In this document: positions 1 through 7,800 of the stretch, one piece after another
Layout of the letters: each line of letters opens with the position of its first letter
How positions within the stretch are numbered: the first letter of the stretch is position 1
Source: Thermoplasmata archaeon
Lineage (GTDB): Archaea; Thermoplasmatota; Thermoplasmata; Halarchaeoplasmatales; Halarchaeoplasmataceae
DNA: 12,668 bases
Assembly: GCA_019594305.1 (NCBI GenBank)
Contig: JAFDTZ010000063.1
Location: 1 to 12,668 of the forward strand
Reading direction: 5' to 3'
Position numbers and translations under genes: made by a program
Notes under the pieces: model-generated
Database searches by the model: none
Told to the model about the DNA's origin: nothing
Seen by the model: the letters and a program-made list of their open reading frames with translations, nothing else

Positions 1-1
1 A

Positions 2-2254
2 TCGTGGGAACAAGAGATAGAAGAGAGAGAAGAGGATATCCAGGAGAGAGAAAACAAGGTCGAGGATAGACAGGAAGAGCTAGAAAAGAGAGATTCCAAC
101 CTTAATGCACTGAAAAATGAACTCGATGAACGCGAAAAAAGATTGGAAGATCTTGAAGGTAATCTTGACGATGTAAGGTCTGAACTCGTAGAGAGGGAAG
201 AAAAGATAAAGAAAGAAGAAAAACAACTTGATAAAAGGGAAAAGGAACTCGATTCCAGAGAGGAAGAACTCGACCAACGTCAAGAGGTTCTCGAAGATAG
301 AGATAAGACTCTTACCGAAAGAGAAGAAAAATTGGGTAGTGGGGAAAAAGAACTTGACTCCAGAGAGAAAGAGCTGGACAAACGTGAAGAAGGTATGGAC
401 AACAGAGAGGCTGCCATCAACGACTGGGTGAGTGAGTTAGAAGAAAGAGAAACTAAGCTAAATAGATATGAAGAAAAATTGGGTTCCAAGGAAAACGAAC
501 TCTTACATATGGAAAAGGATTTGTCTAAAAAAGAGAAAGAACTCGATTCCTTAGAAACGAAACTAAAAAACAAAGATGAAGAATTGACTGATCTCAGCAA
601 TAAACTGAACGGCCGAGAGAAGGAACTCGACCGCCGGCAGAAAGAAATAAATGAAAAAGAACAAAGTTTATCCGAATTTGATATCGAATTGAAAGAAAAG
701 GAGGAAGATATAGAAGAGAGAGAGGAGGAAGTAAAAAGCATTCTTTCGGATATAGATGTGGAAAAGGAAGGACTCCACGATCTAAGGGAAGAACTCGATA
801 TATGGAATGCGGAGATAAAATCTAACGAAAAAGCCCTACAGGAAGAAAGAAAAATATTTACGGAAAAAGTTGAAGAAAAGGAAGAAAAGTTGACAAGAAG
901 AGAGGCGACATTACAAGAGAGGGAAGAACTCATCGATAAAAAGGAAAAAGAGATTAACAAACGTGAGACTGATATCAACCAGAGGGAAGGTAGACTGTCC
1001 CAACGAGAGGAAGTAGCTGAGAAGAAGATAAATGAACTTGAAGATAAAGAAAAACGTATTCAGCAAGAGAAGACGGGACTCGAGGGATTGAATAAAGAAT
1101 TACACAGATGGGGCGATGAGTTAGCTGAAAAAGAGGATAGTTTAGAAGAAAAACTTGTTACGTTCAGGCAGGAGAAAGAGAAGGTTCAGCAGGCGGATGC
1201 AAAGATAAGTGAGAGAGAACGAAATGTACAGGAAACGGTAGAGAAGCTGGAACGTGAAAGGCAAGATGTGATATCCTTGTGGAAGGAGGTCGGCGAGAAG
1301 TTGGAGAAACTGGAAGCTAAGGAGAAGAGGATAGCTGCAAGGGACGATGAACTTAAAGCTAGAGATGAGGAATTGTATCTAAAGGAGAAGGATGTAGGTA
1401 AGAGAGAGAGAAAGATAAAGGAAGTAGAGGCGGAGCTTCAAGAGAAAGAAAAGGAGATAGAAAAGAGTCTAGATGATCTTACAAATGAGATGGAAAAGGT
1501 AAGGTCCTGGAGTGAGGCGGCTTTGGAAAAGGAGAATGAATTAGAGATAATGAAACATGACCTTGAAGAATTTGAGGAAAAACTTGACCAAAGAGGAAAA
1601 GAGCTGGATAATGAGAGACGAGAGTTGAAGGAACTTCAAGACGAACTACCCCGCAAAGCTCTCGAGATCGAAGAGAGGCAAGAAGAGCTTATGATGAAAT
1701 CAAGGGAATTGGATAAGCGTAGAGATATGTTAGATACGAGGGAAAATACCTTGGACAAGGAAAGGGAACATATAGAGGAAGAAAGAATACATTTACAGGA
1801 AGTTAAAGAGAGCGCCATAAGCTTGATGGAGTATGCTAAATCCAAAAAATCAAGACAGGATAAAAAGTTGAGAGAAGATATAAAGAAAGAGCGAGAAATG
1901 TTAGAAAGGGAGAGGGGGAAGATAGAGAAGGAACTCGCGCAAAGAGAAAGGGATATCAAGTCAAGAGAGAAGACATTCGAATCCAGAAAAAACGATTTAT
2001 TAGTGCTGGCAGAAGATCTCAACAGCAGAGAGGAGGAGCTTAATAAAAAGAGATCCGAATTGACCGAAGAAAGACAAAGATTAAGCACACTTTGGGCGGA
2101 GATTCAGGGGGAGTCAGAAAAACTGACTGTTCTCGAAGAAAAGGAAAGAGAACTGGTTAAATGGGAAGAAAATCTGAAAAAGACACAGGTAGAACTGGAG
2201 AAGAAGAAAGAACGTATAGACCGGATGAAAAAACATTTGGATGAATTATTGTGA
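2..2254 (+). CDS. Long charged heptad-repeat rod protein, 5' end outside the window
   Basis: The reading frame is open from the left edge, so at least 750 residues are visible and the true start is upstream. The TTG at 143 is in frame but is just another heptad leucine and probably not the start. The protein is almost entirely Glu, Lys, Arg, Asp and Leu, with units such as LDKREKE and LDSREEE. From about position 17 to 862 there are 41 consecutive heptads with an aliphatic or Phe residue at 'a'. After a 4-residue stutter, 46 more run from 869 to about 1834. A basic break (KSKKSRQDKK, near 1838-1867) follows, then more heptads with small register shifts to the C-terminus. Position 'd' is mostly Arg or another charged residue, so only one hydrophobic stripe exists. 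No globular domain, membrane segment or Walker motif is visible. Its function is unknown: it could be a cytoskeletal or scaffold rod, or the tail of a larger protein whose head lies upstream. Confidence 0.85.
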   Translation, partial: SWEQEIEEREEDIQERENKVEDRQEELEKRDSNLNALKNELDEREKRLEDLEGNLDDVRSELVEREEKIKKEEKQLDKREKELDSREEELDQRQEVLEDRDKTLTEREEKLGSGEKELDSREKELDKREEGMDNREAAINDWVSELEERETKLNRYEEKLGSKENELLHMEKDLSKKEKELDSLETKLKNKDEELTDLSNKLNGREKELDRRQKEINEKEQSLSEFDIELKEKEEDIEEREEEVKSILSDIDVEKEGLHDLREELDIWNAEIKSNEKALQEERKIFTEKVEEKEEKLTRREATLQEREELIDKKEKEINKRETDINQREGRLSQREEVAEKKINELEDKEKRIQQEKTGLEGLNKELHRWGDELAEKEDSLEEKLVTFRQEKEKVQQADAKISERERNVQETVEKLERERQDVISLWKEVGEKLEKLEAKEKRIAARDDELKARDEELYLKEKDVGKRERKIKEVEAELQEKEKEIEKSLDDLTNEMEKVRSWSEAALEKENELEIMKHDLEEFEEKLDQRGKELDNERRELKELQDELPRKALEIEERQEELMMKSRELDKRRDMLDTRENTLDKEREHIEEERIHLQEVKESAISLMEYAKSKKSRQDKKLREDIKKEREMLERERGKIEKELAQRERDIKSREKTFESRKNDLLVLAEDLNSREEELNKKRSELTEERQRLSTLWAEIQGESEKLTVLEEKERELVKWEENLKKTQVELEKKKERIDRMKKHLDELL

Positions 2255-2260
2255 ATATGT

Positions 2261-3304
2261 TCAATCCATTATCCAGTCCCTTAATTCACCGGTAATAACC
2301 ACCCTCTGTTTTCTAAGTTCTTCTATATTTTTACACCCTAACAGGAACATCACTGTTCTTAACTCTTTAATGATATTGTTCAGATAAGATATTGTGTCCT
2401 CTTCGGATCTATTCACCCAGGGTAATATGCCTCCGGCTATTCCAACTGTATCCGCACCCAATGCCAGGGCCTTTACCGTGTGAAGTCCGTTCCTGACTCC
2501 ACCAGTTGATATTAAGGGTAGCTCGGTGGTGCGACGACATTCTATTATTGATACCGGTGTGGGAATACCCCAATCCCATAGGAGCTTTGCTAGGTCCTTT
2601 TCATTTTTACCTTTGTTACGGTGATATTCTACTCCTGAAAATGAAGTACCACCCATTCCTCCTACGTCTATGGCTCTAACCCCGGCTTCCTGGAATTCCA
2701 GTGCCATCTCGGATGATACGCCCGCACCCGTCTCCTTAGCAATTATAGGAATTTGTCGGGCTAGCTCTTTAAGGTTAGCCATTATATTCACTCCGTGGTC
2801 ATCACCTTCAGGCTGAACGACCTCCTGAAGATAGTTAAAATGAACTGCAATAAAGTCACCGTCAATCATCTCTAAGGCTTCCTTACACTTTTCAACGTCA
2901 ATAGGGGTTCTACCCTTCTGAGGTATAAGCTGGGGTGCACCGATATTACCAAAGACAAGTGGTGGGTCATACTTAGAAACTACTTCGTAAGATTTACGAT
3001 ATTTTTTGTTTTCTAAGGCCGGCCTCTGACTGCCTACACCCATGGGTATGCCTACCTTTTCCGCCGCAGCGGCCAGACGTTGGTTGATTGTTTTTGCACC
3101 TGAATAACCTCCTGTTATGGCGGATATGACCAGAGGAGCGGATATATCCACACCCAAGAATTTGCATCGGGTCGATATATCATCCAAATCTATCTCGGGA
3201 GCCGCTCGGTGAAATAATTTGATCATGCTCCAAAAATCATTACCCGACTCCACATCCTTTTTTAGGCATATGTCCATATGGTCTTTTTTTCTTGATTCTA
3301 TCAT
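2261..3304 (-). CDS. fni: Type 2 isopentenyl-diphosphate delta-isomerase (FMN-dependent)
   Basis: This enzyme interconverts IPP and DMAPP in the cytosol using reduced FMN and Mg2+, and it supplies the starter unit for archaeal prenyl lipids. The 347 residues match the usual family length. Visible family motifs are RKKDHMDI at residues 5-12 (substrate phosphate binding), SAITGG at 61-66, GSQR at 91-94, GNIGAPQL at 119-126, HFNYLQEVVQPEGD at 155-168 containing the catalytic Gln160 and Mg-binding Glu161, KETGAG at 190-195, DVGGMGGTS at 213-221 and STGGVRNG at 266-273 (FMN phosphate). HFNYLQE replaces the more usual HLNPLQE and looks conservative. The ATG overlaps the ipk stop as ATGA, with GAGG 7 nt upstream, so translation is probably coupled to ipk. 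The stop is 6 bp from that of the convergent rod-protein gene. Confidence 0.96.
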   Translation of the reverse strand: MIESRKKDHMDICLKKDVESGNDFWSMIKLFHRAAPEIDLDDISTRCKFLGVDISAPLVISAITGGYSGAKTINQRLAAAAEKVGIPMGVGSQRPALENKKYRKSYEVVSKYDPPLVFGNIGAPQLIPQKGRTPIDVEKCKEALEMIDGDFIAVHFNYLQEVVQPEGDDHGVNIMANLKELARQIPIIAKETGAGVSSEMALEFQEAGVRAIDVGGMGGTSFSGVEYHRNKGKNEKDLAKLLWDWGIPTPVSIIECRRTTELPLISTGGVRNGLHTVKALALGADTVGIAGGILPWVNRSEEDTISYLNNIIKELRTVMFLLGCKNIEELRKQRVVITGELRDWIMD

Positions 3305-4056
3305 GCTCTAACCTCGGTGCATACGGTGGTGTCTTCCTGTAATAATTTTTTTAGCCTGCCCTCTACGGTACCGTTAACTATGAAAGACGGGCAGTGACTT
3401 GCTATATCGAGCATCTTATTTGTCTTATCTTTCATACCCCCGGTAACATCGATCCTGTCATGTGAAGATGGAATATCATCAGAGTTCAATGGAAGCATAT
3501 CCTCGGTAAATAACTCACATACTTTCCCTTCCTTATATATTCCATCAACGTCGGTGACGAATATCGCTTTTTTCGCCAAGTGTGCCATCCCCAACATCAA
3601 ATCATCACCCGAACATATCGTTACACTCCATGTCTTATCTATTGCTACATCTCCGAAGGCCACCGGGATGGTTCCTAGATTTAAAAGCTCATTTAATATA
3701 TCTGTTTTTATCTCCTTCAATTTACCCTCATCGAAGATCGATATGAGTCCTCCCGGTATCGAAACACCCCATAAGTCGGCTTTTATCATCATATCTAGCA
3801 CTAAATTATTCAAAATTCTCATTTGGTACTGCACTTCTGCCGTACCTTGAGCCAACTGTCCGGGAGCCTTGGTGTTAAAACCGTATCTGTGAGCACCCGG
3901 ATGACCAAAACTACCACCCCCATGGACGATGACAAATCTCTCATTTTTTGTTCCTTCCTTTATCTCATCTAATAATCTCTTTACTACTCTAGGTTTGAAT
4001 GTATACTCTTTGCTCTTATCCGTTATAACGCTCCCGCCTAACTTAATCAGGATCAA
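3301..4056 (-). CDS. ipk: Isopentenyl phosphate kinase
   Basis: This enzyme phosphorylates isopentenyl phosphate to IPP with ATP, the last phosphorylation of the archaeal alternative mevalonate pathway. It is a 251-residue amino-acid-kinase-fold protein of normal length. Visible motifs are the N-terminal strand with Lys5 and GGS at 7-9, HGGGSFGH at 45-52 whose final His is the residue that marks IPK within the fold, the SGDD nucleotide-binding segment at 149-152, TDVDG at 168-172, and DVTGGM at 203-208 followed by a Lys-rich loop. The start is TTG at 4056, giving the family-like N-terminus MILIKLGGSVIT. No ATG or GTG is available nearby and no strong Shine-Dalgarno is seen. The start lies 5 bp after the stop of the upstream small gene, so translational coupling is likely. 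It overlaps fni by 4 bp. An upstream ATT start (4062) is possible but less likely. Confidence 0.95.
   Translation of the reverse strand: MILIKLGGSVITDKSKEYTFKPRVVKRLLDEIKEGTKNERFVIVHGGGSFGHPGAHRYGFNTKAPGQLAQGTAEVQYQMRILNNLVLDMMIKADLWGVSIPGGLISIFDEGKLKEIKTDILNELLNLGTIPVAFGDVAIDKTWSVTICSGDDLMLGMAHLAKKAIFVTDVDGIYKEGKVCELFTEDMLPLNSDDIPSSHDRIDVTGGMKDKTNKMLDIASHCPSFIVNGTVEGRLKKLLQEDTTVCTEVRA
3312..3315 (-). promoter_or_regulatory. Shine-Dalgarno site of fni
   Basis: GAGG on the minus strand, 7 nt before the ATG at 3304, inside the end of ipk. It supports this start and reinitiation after ipk. Confidence 0.7.
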
Positions 4057-4061
4057 GTAAA

Positions 4062-4226
4062 TTACCCGTTTCTTTTCTTTCTGCTGCAGATTGCAAACTC
4101 ATCCCCATCGAAAAAGACCTCTCTGTCAGGGTGCTTCTCCTGAAGTTCATTGATCATCTCCTGGATGTCCGTGATGGTGATGGAATCATCTTCCCTGTCT
4201 ATCTTCCGATGGACCGTTTTTTCCAT
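4062..4226 (-). CDS. Small hypothetical protein, first gene of the ipk-fni operon
   Basis: This is a 54-residue acidic and basic protein that I do not recognise. It has no signal peptide or membrane segment. The middle (ITDIQEMINELQEKHPDRE) looks helical, followed by a short strand-turn-strand (EVFFDGDEFAIC) and a basic tail (SRKKRNG). It has a single Cys near the end. The ATG at 4226 was chosen over a TTG at 4262 because GAGGA lies 6 nt upstream and a TATA-like element at about 4270 would place the transcription start downstream of 4262. It leads the operon, 5 bp before ipk. A role tied to isoprenoid synthesis is suggested only by position. It could equally be an unrelated small protein sharing the promoter. 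Confidence 0.75.
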   Translation of the reverse strand: MEKTVHRKIDREDDSITITDIQEMINELQEKHPDREVFFDGDEFAICSRKKRNG

Positions 4227-4232
4227 TCTGAT

Positions 4233-4237
4233 TCCTC
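4233..4237 (-). promoter_or_regulatory. Shine-Dalgarno site deciding the small-protein start
   Basis: GAGGA on the minus strand, 6 nt before the ATG at 4226. The alternative TTG at 4262 has no comparable site. Confidence 0.65.
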
Positions 4238-4267
4238 TTTTATTTAGATAGGATATCAACAAGACTA

Positions 4268-4283
4268 CTTATAATTTTTCGGT
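4268..4283 (-). promoter_or_regulatory. Candidate TATA/BRE promoter of the ipk-fni operon
   Basis: The minus strand reads ACCGAAAAATTATAAG, a BRE-like purine/A stretch followed by a TATA-like core. It lies about 45 nt before the ATG at 4226. With the usual archaeal spacing of about 25 nt, transcription would start near 4247 and leave a leader of about 20 nt. Confidence 0.5.
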
Positions 4284-4350
4284 GAAATCTCATTAATTGC
4301 TTTACTAACTCTAGTTTTTAAACGATATAACGAATAAGTCTAATGTAACA

Positions 4351-4380
4351 TATTTTTATAAAAATAAGAAAAGAAAGGGT
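4351..4380 (-). terminator. U-rich terminator of protease 1
   Basis: Starting 6 nt after the protease 1 stop, the minus strand reads CCCTTTCTTTTCTT and then ATTTTTATAAAAATA. This is a pyrimidine/T-rich tract typical of archaeal intrinsic termination. The last 16 bases (4351-4366) are a perfect AT palindrome. The same CCCTTTCTTTTCTT core follows protease 2. Confidence 0.6.
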
Positions 4381-4386
4381 TTGGGG

Positions 4387-4899
4387 TTAATAGTCCACCG
4401 TCCATGTCACCGCAGTGGTTCCCGGATTGTGTATCCAATAGCCTCTCAATGGCTCGAAGGCAAAGGAACCCGGGTTGTAGTTGTACACTAGATTGTACTC
4501 CGCCGATGCATCAAAGTAGCCGATGCGATCTATCTCTCCAGGCAGTCCGTGATTGCCCGTACTCTCGCTTGGCAGACCTACCATTGTCCAACCCGGATAC
4601 AATGTTATATCCGTACTCCCGGGTGCGTACCCCCCGACTGTCAGAGTGTCGGTGGTTGCCATGTGTATCCATATACCCATTCGGTGGTTCCACGAGTGCA
4701 AGTTGTTGTATCTCGCTGCCCTTCCGGGTACATACGAACTCCATTCTCCGGACGACGCATCGAAGTACATCACCTTATTGTAATTGCCGTCTATATCTGC
4801 GAGTATAGCCTCTAGGGTGGTATCCAGCGGCATCAGATTGAAGGAAACAAAGTTCCAGCCGTCTGCATCTCCGCCTGCGTAGAGTGGTATATCAACGGA
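4387..4899 (-). other. C-terminal GW two-repeat module of protease 1
   Basis: Residues about 1166-1335 contain two related halves. Each begins GW-hydrophobic (GWNFVS at 1179 and GWTMVG at 1268), contains YFDAS, then a PG-containing stretch, and ends with a WIH motif (IWIHM, YWIHN) and a Thr/Val strand. Such GW modules are familiar from large archaeal secreted proteins, but their role is not known to me. Surface attachment is only an inference. Confidence 0.6.
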
Positions 4900-7800
4900 T
4901 ATCGCCTCTTCACCGGGCTCCGGTACAGCGTAGGTGTTCTCTTCCTCTATGCCGGTCAGTCCTTCGGCACGTACTATGTACCACCAGATTATATCATCTG
5001 CAGTGCCCTTGTCAAGATCGATGTACTCGTAACTTACAGAACCATCTGCAGCTACGCTCTCTACGTACTCATAGGTACCATCGGATTCTTCCGAGCGATA
5101 GACATTGTACTGAGCCACGTCCGATGGGTCGTCTGGACTGGCATCCCACGTCAAACGGTTGTGCTCGTCTCCTTCACCGGGGGTTTCAGCGGTAACTAGG
5201 ATATTATCGATACGCCATCCTTCTTCCATATCCTCATCGTATGCTTCTATACCCGCATCCCAACGAAGATGTATTGTTTCACCAGTATAGGCGGATAAGT
5301 CAAAGGTAACTGTTTCCCAACCTACGGTACCACCCCAAGCCTGCTGTCCGCCCAGGGGATTACCGTATGCGTCGTTTATAGGTCCGTCGTAACCCTCGTT
5401 GGGTGTGATCAGGTTGAAAGTGCCGCCTGTGCCTGTTGTAGACAGCTTTAGATTGCCGCCGTCAAGGTAAGTAGTTTGCATACCGAACGAGCGCCAATGT
5501 TCGAAGCTTAGTTCCACATTCTCGGCTCCAGCGGGTATCTCGATTCCCGGTGAAATGAGCCAACTGAGGTAGCCATATGCTGAGGTCTTGTAGTACAGAC
5601 CGTCACCGAAGTCCCATGAATTTACACCAGAGGTTGCTCCGTGGCTCCGTATACCCCACTCGCTTGCCGGCGATTCGGATGTCCCTGTAGTGTATCCAAG
5701 ATCGCCACCTTCTACATCATCGTAGAAAAGAGTCTCCATACCGGTTCCGTAGTGTTCGACGGCTAGGTTCTCAGGAGGTGCCGGTGGCTCGGGAGGTGTA
5801 CCGACGATGGTGAAAGTACCACTGATGTCGTTATCACTCCTACCGTTATCATCGTGAACGGTTGCTCGTATCCTCGCTTGATTAGTGTCTATGTCCGGTA
5901 CGGTCCATAGGTGACTGCCCGAGTCAGGAATTCCTGTAACTATCACATTCCAGGTAGCTCCGTTATTAACCGAATACTCAAGATCAACGCCGGTTATCGT
6001 TCCGTCACCTTGGGTTGTTGTCCACGTGATCGATTCATCATCATCAGCGTACCAGGTCTCTCCGCCGGTTGGTCGCGTGAGCATTATCTCCGGCGGTACC
6101 ACCGGGTCGGGGCCGTCATGGGTGATACCACCGCTTACAACAACCGCGAAGGGCTGCGTACCCTGGCTTACCTGGTGTGCTGTAACCCTCAATTCGTAGA
6201 CACCGGTTTCAACGCCGTTTTGCGTCGGTAAGAGAAGTATGTTCTCTTCCACGTTCAAACCGTCCCATTCGCCAGTACGTGGTCCATTCCACGGGTTGCT
6301 TGAAGGATTGGATTGTGAGTAACCGGGGTTATAGCTAGTAAATGCGTTACCAACGTATCTAGTGCCGCCAGGAGTGAACAACTCAAGGTCAAGGTCGTTG
6401 ACGATGGTTGGATTTGCCCCGGATGATCCCGGATAATCGCTCCATGCGAGTGTGGCTTCTAGGTCCATGCTTGCGTCTTCAACCTCGAATTCAATGCTCC
6501 AGCTTTGTCCCGTTGACAGTGCAACACCTTCGTTCCAAGAGTCGAAAACATATAGTTTCCTGGCGTCGCCTTCGAAGTGCATAACTCGGTCCAGCATGCT
6601 TCTACCGTAACCCTGATCTCCATTTGGGAACCTATTGTCGTTTGTGTAAGCACCTGATCCGGATATCTCCACTGCACCGTTGATAAGGGTTGCCCTCACC
6701 AATGCATTACTTGGGTTGAAACCATCTGCTGCACTCTGAGTTCCGGATGGATACCAGCCGCCGACATAATAGTGCCTAACTTGTCCAACTTGACCGGCCA
6801 GGCTTGGTGTGGACATGCTTGTTCCACTCATACTGCTATATCCACTTGTGCTCTGACTAGCTGATACTAGATTTTCACCAACATGTAAAACCGTAGGTTT
6901 GATCCTACCGTCATCGGCATATCCTCTACTGCTGAATGAAGCTACGTTGTTATGACTCGGAGAGTTAGTAACTGCTCCTACGCTGAGTACATTTTTACCT
7001 TCTGCCTGACTTGATAGGGTGTTTGCTCCGGATCCAGAATTACCCATTGCATATAATATGTTGAAGTCTTTGTGATCCCAGATGAATTGATCTGATGTTA
7101 CAGCGGAAGCTCCGTATCCTGAGCCACCACCCCAACTGTTAGTGTGCGCTCGGGAACCCCAATCGTATGGCTGACCGTATCCATCGTTGTACATGTCTGA
7201 TGGAGGATTCACTGCACCACAGGCGTCAGAAGAAACATCTTGGAATATTACTCTAGCACCCATGGCGTTACCATCGTTATTGTTGTAAGTATTGTAAGGA
7301 GGGGAATCGCCTAGTACGGATCCGGTAACGTGTGTTCCGTGGTATACACCAGCGTTCAGATCTCCCCCGGCATCACCAGGAACATAATGTGCTTGTATCT
7401 TGCGGTGATTGTCACCGACTGGGTTACCATCCGGATCTGCCCAGCATTCATGGTCAGGGTTATCCGAATTACCACCGTATAATTCACTGTCACATACCGT
7501 AATCAATTCGCCTTCACCAGTTACGCCCATATCTGTGACCTTTCGGTTGTTCTGCTGGTTGGTCTGGGCGATCCAGGTGGCATCGGCGTTGAATACTGAC
7601 AGGTATCCGGGACCCATGACTATGTCCTTAACGTTATGGAAATTCGCTAGGGTAGTTACCTTCTCCACATCGATATATGTGACGAGGTAATGGAAGTCGG
7701 CGTTCACGTAGTGGATGTCTCCTCCAATATCGGCGATCCTGTCAGCCACTATAAACGGGTCGGCGCTATCGAAGATAAACACTTCTAGTTCCAGAATTCC

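Noticed and set aside
143..145. TTG at 143 as start of the rod protein
   Set aside because: The same heptad pattern continues upstream in frame to the left edge, so the leucine there is an internal heptad residue.
280..978. Ser-rich open frame on the minus strand, and a similar one at 1636-2088
   Set aside because: They are antisense to the Glu/Lys/Arg-rich rod gene, whose codons read backwards as Ser, Phe and Leu codons and rarely as stops. Composition is low complexity and no initiation signal is seen.
4227..4262. Twelve-residue longer version of the small protein starting at TTG 4262
   Set aside because: It lacks a Shine-Dalgarno site and would begin upstream of the likely transcription start. 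The ATG at 4226 has GAGGA correctly placed.
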